Below, piece after piece: positions 9,986 through 21,604 of a stretch of DNA of 64,000 nt. The stretch is from Erythrophleum ivorense (Eukaryota > Streptophyta > Magnoliopsida > Fabales > Fabaceae): assembly GCA_026724425.1 (NCBI GenBank), contig JAIUCV010000117.1, forward strand, positions 2,265,501 through 2,329,500. Reading direction: 5' to 3'. The notes below the pieces were generated by a model, which saw only the letters and a list, made by a program, of their open reading frames with translations, did no database searches and was not told the origin of the DNA. Position 1 is the first letter of the stretch, and every line of letters starts with the position of its first letter. Made by a program: the position numbers and the translations under genes.

Positions 9986-12900
9986 GTGTGTTTCAGGTGC
10001 ATGACCACTAGATCTACAAGGAGCAACCGCACCGAAGATCTTGTTATCCTGTCCAACGCAGAACTCGCGAGAAGAGAACGAGAAAACAGACAGACCAGAC
10101 CCGCTCAGATGGCTGGTCAAGGCAATGCAGACCTGACTGCTCAGATGGCTGCTCAGATGCAGCAGCTCCAGCAGCAGATCGAGCAAATGCGGAAGGCTCA
10201 ACAAGATAGAGAACCGCATCCTCAAGCTTCTATTGGAGAGAGAGATAATCCGCATACCTTCTACCAAAACCGGTCTGCGATTGTTCCTCCTCCAATTCAG
10301 AGGCAAGACTTCAAGATAGACCCCAACATGATCTCACTAGTCAAGGCGCACCTCTTCAATGGCCTACCTGCTGAGAATCCGATGGACCACATCGAGAATT
10401 TTGAAGAGATATGCAGCACGACTAGCTCGAATGGGGTACCAGCCGATTTCCTGAAGTGCAAGCTGTTCCCATTCTCACTCGCTAATAAAGCTTCTCGCTG
10501 GCTGAAGTCATTACCACCAGGGTCTTTGACTTCGTGGGAACAATGCAGATCAGCGTTCCTGGACCACTTCTATACGAAGTCCAAAACAGCTTCTCTCCGT
10601 ACCAAGATTGCATCATTCCACCAGTATGACGGAGAAGCTTTCTGCGAAGCATGGGAGAGGTACAAAGAGTACCGGAGAGATTGTCCTCATCACGGCTTCA
10701 CTGATGAGCAGATACTGGGAATCTTCTATGATGGAGTCAACTGGGACTACCGAAACATTTTGAACTCAGCCAGCAATGGTGATTTCATGACGAAGTCCAA
10801 GGAAGGAGCATTCGAGCTTATCGAGAACCTGGCTGCAAGCTCGAGCAACAAGAGCGCCGAATATGACCGAACTGTGAGTAGTGTGTCCGCCAAGGGAAGC
10901 GGTGTAGAAGCGCAGAAGATTGATGAGCTGACTGCCAAGGTGAATCTGCTGCTGAAAGCGTCGCAGAAGTCTGTCCACTTCGTTGATGAGAGCGATGATA
11001 CACCTGTCTCTCAAGAGTTTGGAGTAGGCGAAGAAGAAGATGATCAGATGGAGGTTAACTACGTGAACGGGCAAGCCTTTGTCCAGAACCGTAGCTTCAA
11101 CCAGAACTACCGGCAACATCCGAACTTGTCCTATCGGAGCACGAACGTCGAGAATCCGCAGGATCAAGTCTACCCGCCACGGTCGAGCCAAAACCAGCAG
11201 AAGAGTTACTCTAACACCTTCCAGGAGAAGACCTTTGTTCCGAACCAGAAGACATTTGGTCAGCAGAAGGTGCAGTTCAGTAGCCAGCAGCAAGCTTCAG
11301 GTTCATCAAACAATTCGAACGACGAGCTGAAGAGTATGATGCAGCAGAAGTTGATGAACCAGCAGAAGTCTTCTGAAGAGATCAACCAGAAGATTGACAC
11401 GATGTACAATGATCTGAACGGAAAGCATGAAGCCGTGTGGACTCATGTCAAGAAGCTTGATGTACAAGTTGCTCAGATGGCCGAAGCTGTTAAGAGGCCT
11501 CATGGAACACTTCCTGGGAAAGGAGAGACAAATCCCAGGAATGAGTATGTTGCCGTGGTAGAGACGCGAAGTGGGAAGAAGCTGACACCTACACCAGTTC
11601 CTGCAAAGAGAACAGGGAAGGAGAAAGTTGACGAGGACCTGGTCTTTGAAACAGAAGGACAAGCGAGCGAAGACGATCAAGCTGATCCGAGTAGAGTGGA
11701 TCGAGCTGAAGACGAAGGTTCATCTTCTCAGGAACCCGTCCCTGTGTCCGACGAGCCTACACCTGTAGCTGCAGAGGCTGTACCTACACGGATCTACAAG
11801 CCGAAGGTGCCTTATCCAGTTCCACCGAAGAAGTCGAGGAAAAGTCTGGAGGAAGCGAAGTGTAAAGAGATGTTGAGGGACTTGACTGTGAAGTTGCCTC
11901 TATCTGATGCTGTACAGATGATTCCTGCGCTGAAGAGGTACATGAAGGAGCTGATTTCTGGGAAAGTAGCTGAGGAGGAAAATGTGATGCTGGTGTCTGA
12001 GGAGTGTAGTGCTGTGCTACAGAACAAGGTGGTGAAGAAGAGAAGCGATCCGGGCAGATTTGTTTTGTCAGTGAAGATTGGCAAGATGATATTCGCATGC
12101 TCTCTTTGCGACCTTGGTTCGAGTGTGAACCTGATGCCATACTCTGTGGCGAAGCGACTGGGATTCACGAAGTTCAAGCCCACAAAGATCTCCTTGGTCT
12201 TTGCTGATAGGTCGACGAAGTTCCCGGTTGGTATACTCGAGGATCTACATGTGCAGATAGGCGATACGCTCATTCCAGCAGACTTTGTAGTCCTCGAGAC
12301 TGATGAAGAGCCGAAGGACCCTCTCATCCTTGGGCGTTCTTTCTTATGCACAGCTGGTGCAATTATTGACGTAAGAGGAGGTATCATTGATCTCCAGCTG
12401 GGAGACATGGTCATGAGGTTCGAGATGAACAGACTCCTCAAGAGACCAATGTTAGACGGGCAGACGTTTGTGATAGAAGATGACCCGAATTTGGTAGAAA
12501 AAGTGAGAGAAGAACTGCTTCTTGAGATCGCATTGACTAGAGCTGAAGGAGAGTTCAGCTATCTGAATGAGGAAGCCAACTGTTTGGCAAAGATGATGAA
12601 TGCGAGCAAAAAGATGGAGAGACTGGTTGCCTACATGAGTTTGGACGACGACGAAGAGGATTCGCCGAAGCAGAAAACCGACAAGGCACCTGTTCTTGAA
12701 ACCACCATCAACAGCCCCTGGAGTGAGTTGAGAGCTCCCAAGCTCGAACTGAAAACACTTCCAGCAGGGCTCAGGTATGCATTTCTGGGACCTAATTCGA
12801 CATATCCTGTGATAGTTAACTCTGATCTGAACAATGTTGAAACTGCTTTGCTTCTCTGTGAGCTTAGGAAGTATAGAAAAGCCATAGGGTATTCACTAGA

Positions 12901-15709
12901 TGACATACCTGGAATTTCGCCTGATCTTTGCATGCATAGGATACATTTAGAAGATGAGTCGATGACTTCTGTTGAACATCAGAGGAGGTTAAACCCGAAT
13001 CTAAAAGATGTTGTGAAGAAAGAGATAATGAAACTTTTAGAGGCTGGTGTGATTTATGCTATATCTGATAGTACCTGGGTTAGTCCTGTTCATGTAGTTC
13101 CTAAGAAAGGTGGTATTACTATTGTTAAAAACGATAGGAATGAACTGAGACCAACTAGGACTATCACTGGGCATCGCATGTGCATTGATTACCGCAAACT
13201 GAATGCTGCAACTCGCAAAGATCATTTTCCTCTTCCATTCATTGATCAAATGCTTGAGAGATTGGCTAACCATCCTTACTACTGTTTCTTAGATGGTTAC
13301 TCAGGTTTCTTTCAGATCCCGATCCACCCAGACGACCAGGAGAAGACAACATTCACTTGTCCATATGGCACTTTTGCTTATCGCAGAATGCCGTTTGGCC
13401 TGTGCAATGCACCGGCGACCTTCCAGCGGTGCATGATGTCAATTTTTACTGACCTTATTGAGGACATAATGGAGGTTTTCATGGACGACTTCTCAGTCTA
13501 TGGAAGCTCTTTCTCTGTTTGTTTGTCTAATCTGTGCAGGGTGTTGCAGCGGTGTGAAGATAGACATCTCGTGCTGAACTGGGAGAAGTGCCATTTCATG
13601 GTGAGAGATGGAATTGTTCTGGGGCACAGAATCTCTGAAATGGGTATTGAGGTTGACAGAGCAAAGATCGAGGTGATGATGAGTCTGCAGCCACCTAAAA
13701 CGGTGAAGGAGATCCGCAGTTTTCTGGGGCATGACGGGTTCTACAGACGCTTCATCAAGGACTTTTCCAAGATCACCAGGCCTTTGACGCAGCTGTTGTG
13801 CAAAGAAGTGAAGTTCGACTTTGACAGTGCATGCCTGGAAGCCTTTCACACGATCAAGGGAGCTCTCGTGAGTGCTCCAATTGTTCAGCCTCCGGACTGG
13901 AATCTCCCCTTCGAAGTTATGACAGATGCTAGCGATTATGCTGTGGGAGCAGTTCTGGGACAGAGGAAGGAGAAGAAGCTGCATGCGATCTACTATGCCA
14001 GCCGAACACTGGATGAAGCTCAGTGCAAGTATGCTACAACTGAGAAAGAGCTGCTTGCAGTAGTGTTTGCATTTGAGAAGTTTCGGTCCTACCTTGTTGG
14101 GTCGAAGGTGATTGTCCATACAGACCATGCTGCGCTGAAGTACCTATTAACAAAGAAGGATGCAAAGCCGAGACTGTTGAGGTGGATTCTTCTGCTTCAA
14201 GAGTTCGACATGGAGATTAAAGATAAGAAAGAGATCGATAATGGCGTAGCAGATCATCTGTCCAGGCTGAAGGTTGACGAAGACGTCCCTCTCGATGACA
14301 GCCTACGTGAGGAGCAAGTATATGCAGTCGGTGTGATTGACTTTGGTGGAGCACCTGATCACGTAGTTAGCTGCGACTTTGTGTGCAGCATCGACGATGT
14401 CAACCGTCGAAGTTTTCCTTGGTTTGGAGAGATAGCGAACTATCTTGCTGCTGAGCAAGAACCGACGGGATTCGTGGGAAATAAGAAGAATAAGTTTCTG
14501 AAGGAAATCAGGCATTACTTATAGGACGAGCCGTACTTATACAAGCACTGCACTGATGGAGTCTTCAGGAGATGTGTAGCTGATGAGGAGATACCCGGGA
14601 TCTTGTTCCATTGTCATGGTTCATCTTATGCAGGACACTTTGCGACGTACAAGACGGTTTCTAAGGCGCTACAGGCTGGTTACTGGTGGCCAACTATGTT
14701 CCGAGATGCGCAGAGGTTTGTCTCTACGTGTGATAGATGCCAGAGAGAATGGAACATCAGTAAGAGAAACGAGATGCCGCAGAACTTCATCCTGGAGGTT
14801 GAAGTGTTCGATGTGTGGGGAGTTGATTTCATGGGACCCTTCCCGTCGTCTTACAACAACTAGTACATATTGGTTGCTGTTGATTACGTGTCTAAGTGGG
14901 TAGAGGCTTTGGCCAGTCCCACTAACGACGCAAAGGTGGTGATGAAGTTGTTCAAGTCTGTGATCTTCCCGCGTTTTGGTGTGCCGAGAGTTGTCATTAG
15001 TGATGGAGGCTCCCACTTCATCAATAAGACTTTTGACAATCTGCTGAAGCGGCATGGGGTGAAGCATAAGGTGGCGACTCCTTATCACCCTCAGACGAGT
15101 GGCCAAGTAGAGATATCAAACAGAGAGATTAAGAACATTTTGCGGAAGACATCAGGCACGAAAGGCAAGGACTGGGCTGCAAAGTTGGATGATGCTCTCT
15201 GGGCGTATCGCACTGCTTACAAAACGCCTCTGGGTACAACGCCGTTCAACCTTGTCTATGGCAAGGCTTGTCACCTTCCAGTGGAGCTGGAATACAAGGC
15301 TGCATGGGCAGTAAAGCAGATGAATTACGACAAGAAGGATGCAGCTGAGAGAAGGAAGATGCAGTTGCTGGAGTTGGACGAGATTAGGCACCTGGCCTAT
15401 GAGAACTCGAAGATCTACAAGGAGCGCACTAAGGCGTATCATGATAAGAAGATCCTGAAACGGAACTTTTCCCCAGGAGATCAAGTCTTACTGTTCAACT
15501 CTAGATTGAAGCTATTTCCTGGAAAGCTGAGGTCACGGTGGTCTGGACCATTCACCATCAAAGAAGTCAGACCATACGGAGCTGTGGTGTTGTTGGACAC
15601 CAAAGGGGGAGAGTTTGTTGTCAATGGCCAGAGGATCAAGCCATACCTTGCTGATTCCGACATCACAGAGAGAGAATCCGTTTCTCTCTGTGATCCATCT
15701 CCAGCCTAA
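9986..15709 (+). pseudogene. Athila gag-pol, interrupted by two in-frame TAG codons
   Basis: One reading frame encodes the structural and enzyme polyprotein. The start is 9986, or the second Met at 10001. In order: a gag domain (about residues 110-260, including HIENFEEICST and LKSLPPGSLTSWEQ); a protease-like segment with CDLGSS (near 708) instead of the common DTG; reverse transcriptase with FMDD at about residue 1165 (13478-13489); RNase H (DASDYAVGAVL); integrase zinc-finger (H..H, CDRC) and DDE core. TAG at 14522-14524 and at 14861-14863 lie in the same frame as the sequence on both sides, so they are nonsense changes rather than frameshifts. They cut off the integrase. All other motifs look intact. 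Stop readthrough is possible but not supported. Confidence 0.92.
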
Positions 15710-15739
15710 CAGGCAATTCAAGTCAAGCTAGTGACTTAA

Positions 15740-15768
15740 ACCAAGCGCTTGGTGGGAGGCAACCCACC
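15740..15768 (+). other. Conserved stem-loops after Athila pol
   Basis: A 14-bp perfect palindrome accaagcgcttggt (15740-15753) overlaps a hairpin with arms ggtggg/cccacc (15751-15756, 15763-15768). I recall this motif after pol in several plant Athila-like elements. Its role is unknown; RNA processing or packaging are possibilities. Confidence 0.7.
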
Positions 15769-15848
15769 GGTAAGAGTCTCTAACTTTGAGTCCTTTTTAA
15801 TTTCTAACCACTAACTTTTGGTTTTGTTTTTCTGTCAACACCGGGTTC

Positions 15849-15849
<1 letters not shown>

Positions 15850-15891
<42 letters not shown>
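15850..15891 (+). repeat. Internal A42 homopolymer
   Basis: Forty-two consecutive A in the untranslated spacer between pol and the Athila ORF. Length may be affected by sequencing or assembly. Confidence 0.9.
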
Positions 15892-15892
<1 letters not shown>

Positions 15893-15924
15893 AGGATAAG
15901 CTGAATAGCTCGCGGGCCCACCAG

Positions 15925-16757
15925 GTAAGTACCCTTAACGCACACACACATCTCACACACACTCACACACCACACACTCACCCCACATCACAAACCTTAT
16001 CCTCCTCACCCACACAAATCACACTTCCACTTTCACTCATTCTCACCACTCGTTTCCACCCCTTTCGCACCCTTTCACTCGATTCAACTATTCACACTCA
16101 CGAGCATGAGGCGGTATGCATTTTGTTTTCTCTCTCTCGTCTTGGTTTGTGCTGTGCGTGCAGGTTTACAGTGACGCGGAGATGGTGGTTTCGAGCTGAC
16201 GAGCAAAACCCGCTCGGTCGAGCGACGCTCCGCTGAGTCGAGCGACCGCTAATGCTCGGTCGAACGAGCGGGCATGCTCGGTCGAGCGTTAATCCATACC
16301 CGCTCGGTCGAGCGACCCTTTTCTTGTTCAATTGCCTATATGACTTTTCTTGATTTAACTGCTTTGCTGAAATTTCTGGGTTTGAGTTCTTGGTGTTCTT
16401 GACCTCGAATTGCATTTAAAAGTCATATATGTTGATGAATTCGGGTACCTTTAACCTATTTGATCACTTGTTGCCAACTTCAAATTTGAGTGAATTGTGT
16501 TCTTGAGTATTCTTCATGTTCTTGATTGTTCTTCATGAAAACGATAAAACTAAGGCTGAATCTATTTTGAACAATGCTTTTTGTTGAAAACTGTTTAAAT
16601 TGATTGGGACATTGCTTTGATTCATTCGGCCTAGATATAACAGGAGACAATCAACCATCAAACAAGACCGCTCGATCGAGCGGTGGGTTTCTCAACGCGG
16701 TCGAGCGGTCGTATATGCCATATTGGACTAACTTCATGGCTCTTCTATGCATTTCAG
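15925..16757 (+). other. Putative intron for a spliced Athila ORF transcript
   Basis: A strong 5' splice site (ccag then gtaagt, GT at 15925) and a 3' site (tgcatttcag, AG at 16756-16757) bracket the untranslated region just before the Athila ORF. Splicing would bring the downstream ORF near a leader. It contains several ctcggtcgag palindromes (16205-16312, 16672-16710). Inference only. Confidence 0.5.
16205..16312 (+). repeat. Cluster of ctcggtcgag palindromic motifs
   Basis: Four or five copies of gctcggtcgagcg-like sequence, closely resembling the ctcgaccgag core of the LTR minisatellite. Two more copies lie at 16672-16710. Confidence 0.8.
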
Positions 16758-18573
16758 GAACACAGGTCAAAGAGATGGCGATGGGTACTCGAGTCGGAGA
16801 ACAGAAATCTCGAGAGGAAAACGAGTAGTCCAGTCTGATAGCGACTTTGAGTTAGACGACGAGATGGAGGATGTTGAATCACCAAGCGATTTGAGAGAAG
16901 ACGACGCTGTTGATACTTTGACAAGCGCAGAGATGAGGATACTTCGCATACTCCTCGACATGAAACTTGGAGGGACGAAGTACCCAGACCGAGACACGAT
17001 GGGAAGACTACGCATCACTGATGATGTGGATGAAATGTTCAACAATCTCGGCATCGGGGCGTTTATGTTCAAAAGGCACGACTCCTACCGGAAAGCGTCC
17101 TGCCTCTTCTTAGCCACACTCGAACTACTTCTCTGCGCCCCAGGCAAATTCACACAAGACGGGAGTGACGGGTACATCAGCTTTTGGGCGACAGGACGGA
17201 GTCACATTCTCTCTTTCCGGGAGATCGATCGGGCCCATTACCTTCCCCCCAGCAACCGTGACGGACTCGATGTAGACAAGACGGAGATTAAGGCTTTATG
17301 GGAGACTATCGCATCCGGAGAATACCAGTCCTCAAGCGCCAAATCTTCCAAGATTAGAAGCCCGCCGATTCGATATGTCCACAAAGCTCTCGCCAACGTA
17401 CTTTACCCGAGGCACTCGACAGGAAACGTCAACTCCAACGAGATGTGCTTGATCGCTGTAGCACTCACAGGGATTCTCCCAAGGTTGAACAATGGTATGC
17501 AGTTGACAGGAAGTAAAACACGCGGAGGCATCACGCGCGCAATGATGGAGCAACTACGCTCCTACCAAAGTTGGGCACTTTCGAACGAGAGCAATCGACG
17601 CCAGTGTGAGCTACGGATGGGTGGACTTATTACCCCTCTCTTACTCGCCGTGGGATTCATTCCTGATATGACCGAAGATGTTGCGCCACCAGAAGAGCTC
17701 GACCTTGACTATTTGAAGAACTGCGGCTTCCTAAAGAAGACACCAGACGGTGGCGATATTCTCTATCAGTTCACTCACCTTCAGTTCGGGAAGGCTCGGA
17801 TGTCGCTCCCTAACCCAGGATGGACAGCTATCAGAGGCGGATCCAATGTCGACTTCAACCCGCCTCAATCAGCACTTCAAACCCGCTCCAGCTCTACCAC
17901 TCGAAGTTACGAAACCACGCAAACACCCAGACACCTAGGCGATCAACCACTGGAAGAAGAGATCGCACCAATGTACGAGTTTGACCACTTCCATTTCCCG
18001 GATTACACTTCCACTTCGTCTAGGCAAGGCGCTGGGCTTAAGGCAGCTCACGAGCATATCAGCCTCCTCCAACGATGGAACAAAGCCCAAGACAGAATGT
18101 GCAGCAAATTGAGGCAGAAGGTCAAAAAGATGGCTGCTCAAATCCGTGCACTGCAGGATATTTTAAGCTGCACTTCTTCTGCAGGAGTACAGAGAGGACC
18201 GGCACCAATCACCGAACAGCAAATGGAGCTCTCCGAAGACGACCTCGACGGCAACCCTGCCGATGGTCACCAACCTCATCCTGACCAACCACGTCACTCC
18301 TCTTTCGAGCCAAGACAGAGGAAGAGACGCACCCGCGAGCACCATACAGCACGATCGTCAGAAACACGTGCTGAGGTCGACCTGCCTTTCCGGCGTTGTT
18401 CCTCTGCTGCAAGAACGACGGCACCTTATGCTCATCAAACACCACCGTCGAGTGCTCCGACTGATCACTCTGTGCCACCGACCGCCGCACGAGCTGCATA
18501 CACCACCATCCCTCCATACACTCAGGAGAGCATGAACGAGGAGATCGACGCGCTCATTCGTGGCCGCCGCTAG
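16747..18573 (+). CDS. Athila ORF-1 family protein (env-like position)
   Basis: A 608-residue open frame after pol, in the place where Athila elements carry an extra gene. The conserved part (about residues 50-330) includes RILRILLDMKLGGTKYPD, LGIGAFMFKRHDSYRKAS and FWATGRSHILSFREIDRAHY, features I recognise from the Athila ORF-1 family. The C-terminal 200 residues are Pro/Ser/Arg-rich and low complexity. I see no signal peptide and no clear membrane segment, so an envelope role is not supported here. The frame is unbroken although pol is. The putative splice acceptor at 16757 lies just inside the first codons. Confidence 0.88.
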   Translation: MHFRNTGQRDGDGYSSRRTEISRGKRVVQSDSDFELDDEMEDVESPSDLREDDAVDTLTSAEMRILRILLDMKLGGTKYPDRDTMGRLRITDDVDEMFNNLGIGAFMFKRHDSYRKASCLFLATLELLLCAPGKFTQDGSDGYISFWATGRSHILSFREIDRAHYLPPSNRDGLDVDKTEIKALWETIASGEYQSSSAKSSKIRSPPIRYVHKALANVLYPRHSTGNVNSNEMCLIAVALTGILPRLNNGMQLTGSKTRGGITRAMMEQLRSYQSWALSNESNRRQCELRMGGLITPLLLAVGFIPDMTEDVAPPEELDLDYLKNCGFLKKTPDGGDILYQFTHLQFGKARMSLPNPGWTAIRGGSNVDFNPPQSALQTRSSSTTRSYETTQTPRHLGDQPLEEEIAPMYEFDHFHFPDYTSTSSRQGAGLKAAHEHISLLQRWNKAQDRMCSKLRQKVKKMAAQIRALQDILSCTSSAGVQRGPAPITEQQMELSEDDLDGNPADGHQPHPDQPRHSSFEPRQRKRRTREHHTARSSETRAEVDLPFRRCSSAARTTAPYAHQTPPSSAPTDHSVPPTAARAAYTTIPPYTQESMNEEIDALIRGRR

Positions 18574-18664
18574 AGGTCCACCTCATTTCTCTTTCCCATT
18601 GTACTATACCATTTTCCCTTTTTCTTTCTTTTGAGTCTGTTTAACTCTCTCTTTGGATGATTTT

Positions 18665-18699
18665 CACACCGGGGTCGGTGTGAAGTAAGTCCGGGGGAG
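18665..18699 (+). other. Hairpin and internal copy of the polypurine tract
   Basis: Hairpin arms cacacc/ggtgtg (18665-18682), followed by taagtccgggggag (18686-18699), identical to the 14 bases that precede the 3' LTR. It could act as an internal plus-strand primer like a central polypurine tract, or mark an old LTR boundary. Confidence 0.7.
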
Positions 18700-19383
18700 G
18701 GTCTTTGTGTTTACTAACGTCATTTTCTTTCTTTTGTTTCAGTTTCCATCTTGAGTCATTTTGATGTTTTACTTGAGTCTGAGTTTTATTGAGTCAAAAC
18801 TTGTAGGGAATAATGAACGAATCATATGATGATCTTCAACCACTCTTGTTCTTGAATATTTTCGATCTTGTGACCAATTTTGCAGGGTTTGTTAGGTGCA
18901 AAAAGCTGAAATGCCCTTTTGGTCGGACTTCCCCCAGGAATTTTTCATTTTGCAGGAACTTTTGGTGAAGCATTTGGTTAACTCTATTTTATCTGGACTA
19001 AACTGAACTTTAAATACTTCTTGTTTTGGGCACTAGATAGTAGAGCGAATTACACCATACGTATTCAGGACTTCTTTTCCTTTTATACCACTCTTGCTGA
19101 TCCTGAATAGCCTAACCACTTCTCGACCCATTTTTTTTTATCTCTCTCTTATATGCAGATGTGTGCAAAAGGGTCGGAGAGAACAGGACTGACGCAACTT
19201 CTAACTCACTCTTGCTGAAGAACCGTGAGTATAGGAATAGAATGGACCGAGCACCTGCTCTCGAATCAGGAGCACCAGCTCCGAGCAGACCATCAAAGAA
19301 ATTCAAGCAGTCCAGTTGTTTGGGGTACGTCATCTATTGTCTCATTCTTAGTGTTTTAAGGGACATACTTATGTATAGAGCCC

Positions 19384-19391
19384 CCTACATC

Positions 19392-19442
<51 letters not shown>

Positions 19443-19459
19443 ATTTCGAAGGATGTAGG
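19384..19459 (+). repeat. A47 homopolymer framed by a 10-bp inverted repeat
   Basis: cctacatcct (19384-19393) and aggatgtagg (19450-19459) are exact reverse complements enclosing 47 A (19394-19440) and ttatttcga. As RNA it would be a stem with a poly(A) loop. Confidence 0.85.
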
Positions 19460-19998
19460 AAAGGGTCTCGAAAAACTCAAAAACATATGTCCCTTGGCAC
19501 GAGACAAACCCCGAAGAAGAAGAAGAAGTGGAGTCTGGAGTTCGTTAGTCAAGAAAAGAGGAGAGTGATTAGAGGTTGTGGACATCAACAAGTCCATTCT
19601 CTCTTGCCATTTTGTGTAACATCCTGCATCTCTCTACAGATATAATGGTAACTCCCTAAACATTTAAACACTTCAGTCACCTTCATATGAGATGGTCTAC
19701 CCTTACAAAATTCGTTCCTTTTAGATAGTGCCCCAAATGAGAAGTTCACGCCAACCTTAAATGAATGTAAAGAGTTGACCATTGTGTAACTAGATTTTCT
19801 GCAGGATGAGGGTTCACGAAGGGATCAGGATTGCGAGACCTTGAGGGTACAACAGTGATCATGCGCTGATCAAGCGTTGTTTATTGAGGTCTAATGGTTT
19901 TCCTTCGGGGTATGGTTGCTGATGACTCGTGAGTTCCCGCGTTTTCAAACCTCTTCTCCGCTCTTAGAACCTATGTTTGCTTGAGGGCAAGCAAAAGA

Positions 19999-20013
19999 CT
20001 AAGTCCGGGGGAG
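19999..20013 (+). other. Athila polypurine tract
   Basis: ctaagtccgggggag lies one base before the 3' LTR (t at 20014, LTR from 20015), the normal place for the plus-strand primer. Confidence 0.9.
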
Positions 20014-20014
20014 T

Positions 20015-21599
20015 TGATGTCTTGCGTTTTTGTCGCTTTCTAACCGTTGTTTTCAGGAGTTTTCCGAGTCTTTCTAGTTTTTGTTGAGTCTTTTCAGGTC
20101 TAAAGACGTTCCAATGAGAGTTTCGGCAACAAGGAGCAGCAAGCGGTGAAAGAAGGAAAAAGGAGTAAAAAGGCCGTCATTCGGAACCGCACCACTCGAC
20201 CGAGTGCATCATCACCGCACCACTCGACCGAGTGCATCATCACCGCACCACTCGACCGAGTGCATCATCACCGCACCACTCGACCGAGTGCATCATCACC
20301 GCACCACTCGACCGGGCGCATCATCACCGCACCGCTCGACCGAGTGCATCATCACCGCACCACTCGACCGAGTGCATCATCACCGCACCGCTCGACCGAG
20401 TGCATCATCACCGCACCACTCGACCGGGCGCATCATCACCGCATCGTCAACGCCATTCGATCGAGTGTTATCAAGACGCCACTCGATCGAGTGCATACAA
20501 GACGTAGCCACTCGATCGAGTGCACCCAAGACCTCAACGACGCCGTTCGGTCGAGTGCTCTCAAGACGCTTACACACCGTTCGATCACGTGCCTCCATCT
20601 GAGCCGTCGGATCGAATACGCTCAACCCGAACTTACTTAGACCTATTTTCGAGCCATTGTTTCGACGACGTTTTTCTTTTACACTTTGTTCGTAGTACTT
20701 TGGAGGATAGCCGCTTTTTCATTGTTGTTTGAGGAGAAGATCTCGAATTCATAGTGACAGTAGTATTGGAGAAGATTTCTAAACCTCTTTGCTTGCTATT
20801 TCTATTATTCAATGAAAACTGTTTCTGCTATTGTTGTTGTTTGCTCGAACATGTGTGAGTAGTCGCCTTGCTAGATCTAGGTTTTTCAAAGGAGTTTCAT
20901 GACTTAGATAACTGAATGCAGATAGGATACTTTGTCTTTGAATCAAGGATCATTTAGAGTGCGTCTTCGGATACATACCTCAACGAGAATCCCAATCTTC
21001 GGATTGTGGCAACTTCGACCATCAGCTAAGATCGTCGTATCTCGGGATCCTTGATGAAAAGAGTCTCTTTGTTTTCGCCTTTGATAATCTTAATGCTAAG
21101 ATTGATTTGATCGCTCAGTTTTAGATCCTAGGCTTCCTATTCATCAAAAGTGTTATAGGGTGCTAGATAAATCATTGGTGAGCGATTCGTCCTTAGCCTG
21201 CGAGAGTTGATGCTAAGGCGGATCGTGAACATATCAAACCTGATTTTATTGCTTGCTTTCAACTGCTAGATTCAAACGATAGTTTAGACATCTAGGTTGT
21301 TTAGCAAAGTCGTTAATACCGCGACAGTGGATTAACGTACTTTCATGTTTGAGTTCGAAACCTATTTGCAATCATTTTCCTGAATAGTCGTTTGGTTACT
21401 TTTCGTGAGCTCCTGCGAATTACCTCGGTCTAGTGCTTTATCTATATTGATTTTTAATCGTTGTTTACATTTGTTACTGTTACTATATCACAACCAAACC
21501 ATATCATTGTCTTAGCTCTATTTCTTGTCTCATAAGTTCACTGTGCAACGCTGGTCCTCTGGATCAAATTGTTTACTACACTGCAAATATTTTTTATCA
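20015..21599 (+). repeat. Athila 3' LTR
   Basis: 1585 bp, matching the 5' LTR throughout except for five single-base changes and lack of one 17-bp segment in the minisatellite (near 20442). The minisatellite starts at 20191. Confidence 0.95.
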
Positions 21600-21604
21600 C
21601 TTGG

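Larger units (their letters stand above)
18574..20014 (+). other. Athila 3' untranslated region
   Basis: Non-coding spacer between the Athila ORF and the 3' LTR. It holds a hairpin plus second polypurine motif (18665-18699), an A47 tract flanked by an inverted repeat (19384-19459), and the functional polypurine tract at 19999-20013. Confidence 0.8.
8285..21599 (+). mobile_element. Athila-type Ty3/gypsy LTR retrotransposon, complete structure
   Basis: 13.3-kb element with two LTRs (8285-9886 and 20015-21599, both TG...CA), a 5-bp target duplication cttgg (8280-8284 and 21600-21604), primer-binding site, gag-pol, an Athila ORF after pol, and a polypurine tract. By eye the LTRs differ at five bases plus one 17-bp indel, about 0.3 percent, so the insertion is young. 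Two in-frame stop codons break pol, so this copy cannot make its own full polyprotein. It interrupts a minus-strand Helitron. Confidence 0.95.

Noticed and set aside
10766..14128. Several minus-strand open frames of 100-211 codons
   Set aside because: They are shadows of the Athila gag-pol frame with no domain features.
16747..18573. Calling the Athila ORF a true envelope protein
   Set aside because: No signal peptide, no clear membrane segment or fusion motif was seen; only its position is env-like.
19161..19568. 135-codon frame with a poly-Lys run
   Set aside because: The Lys run is the A47 tract; the frame is in untranslated Athila sequence.
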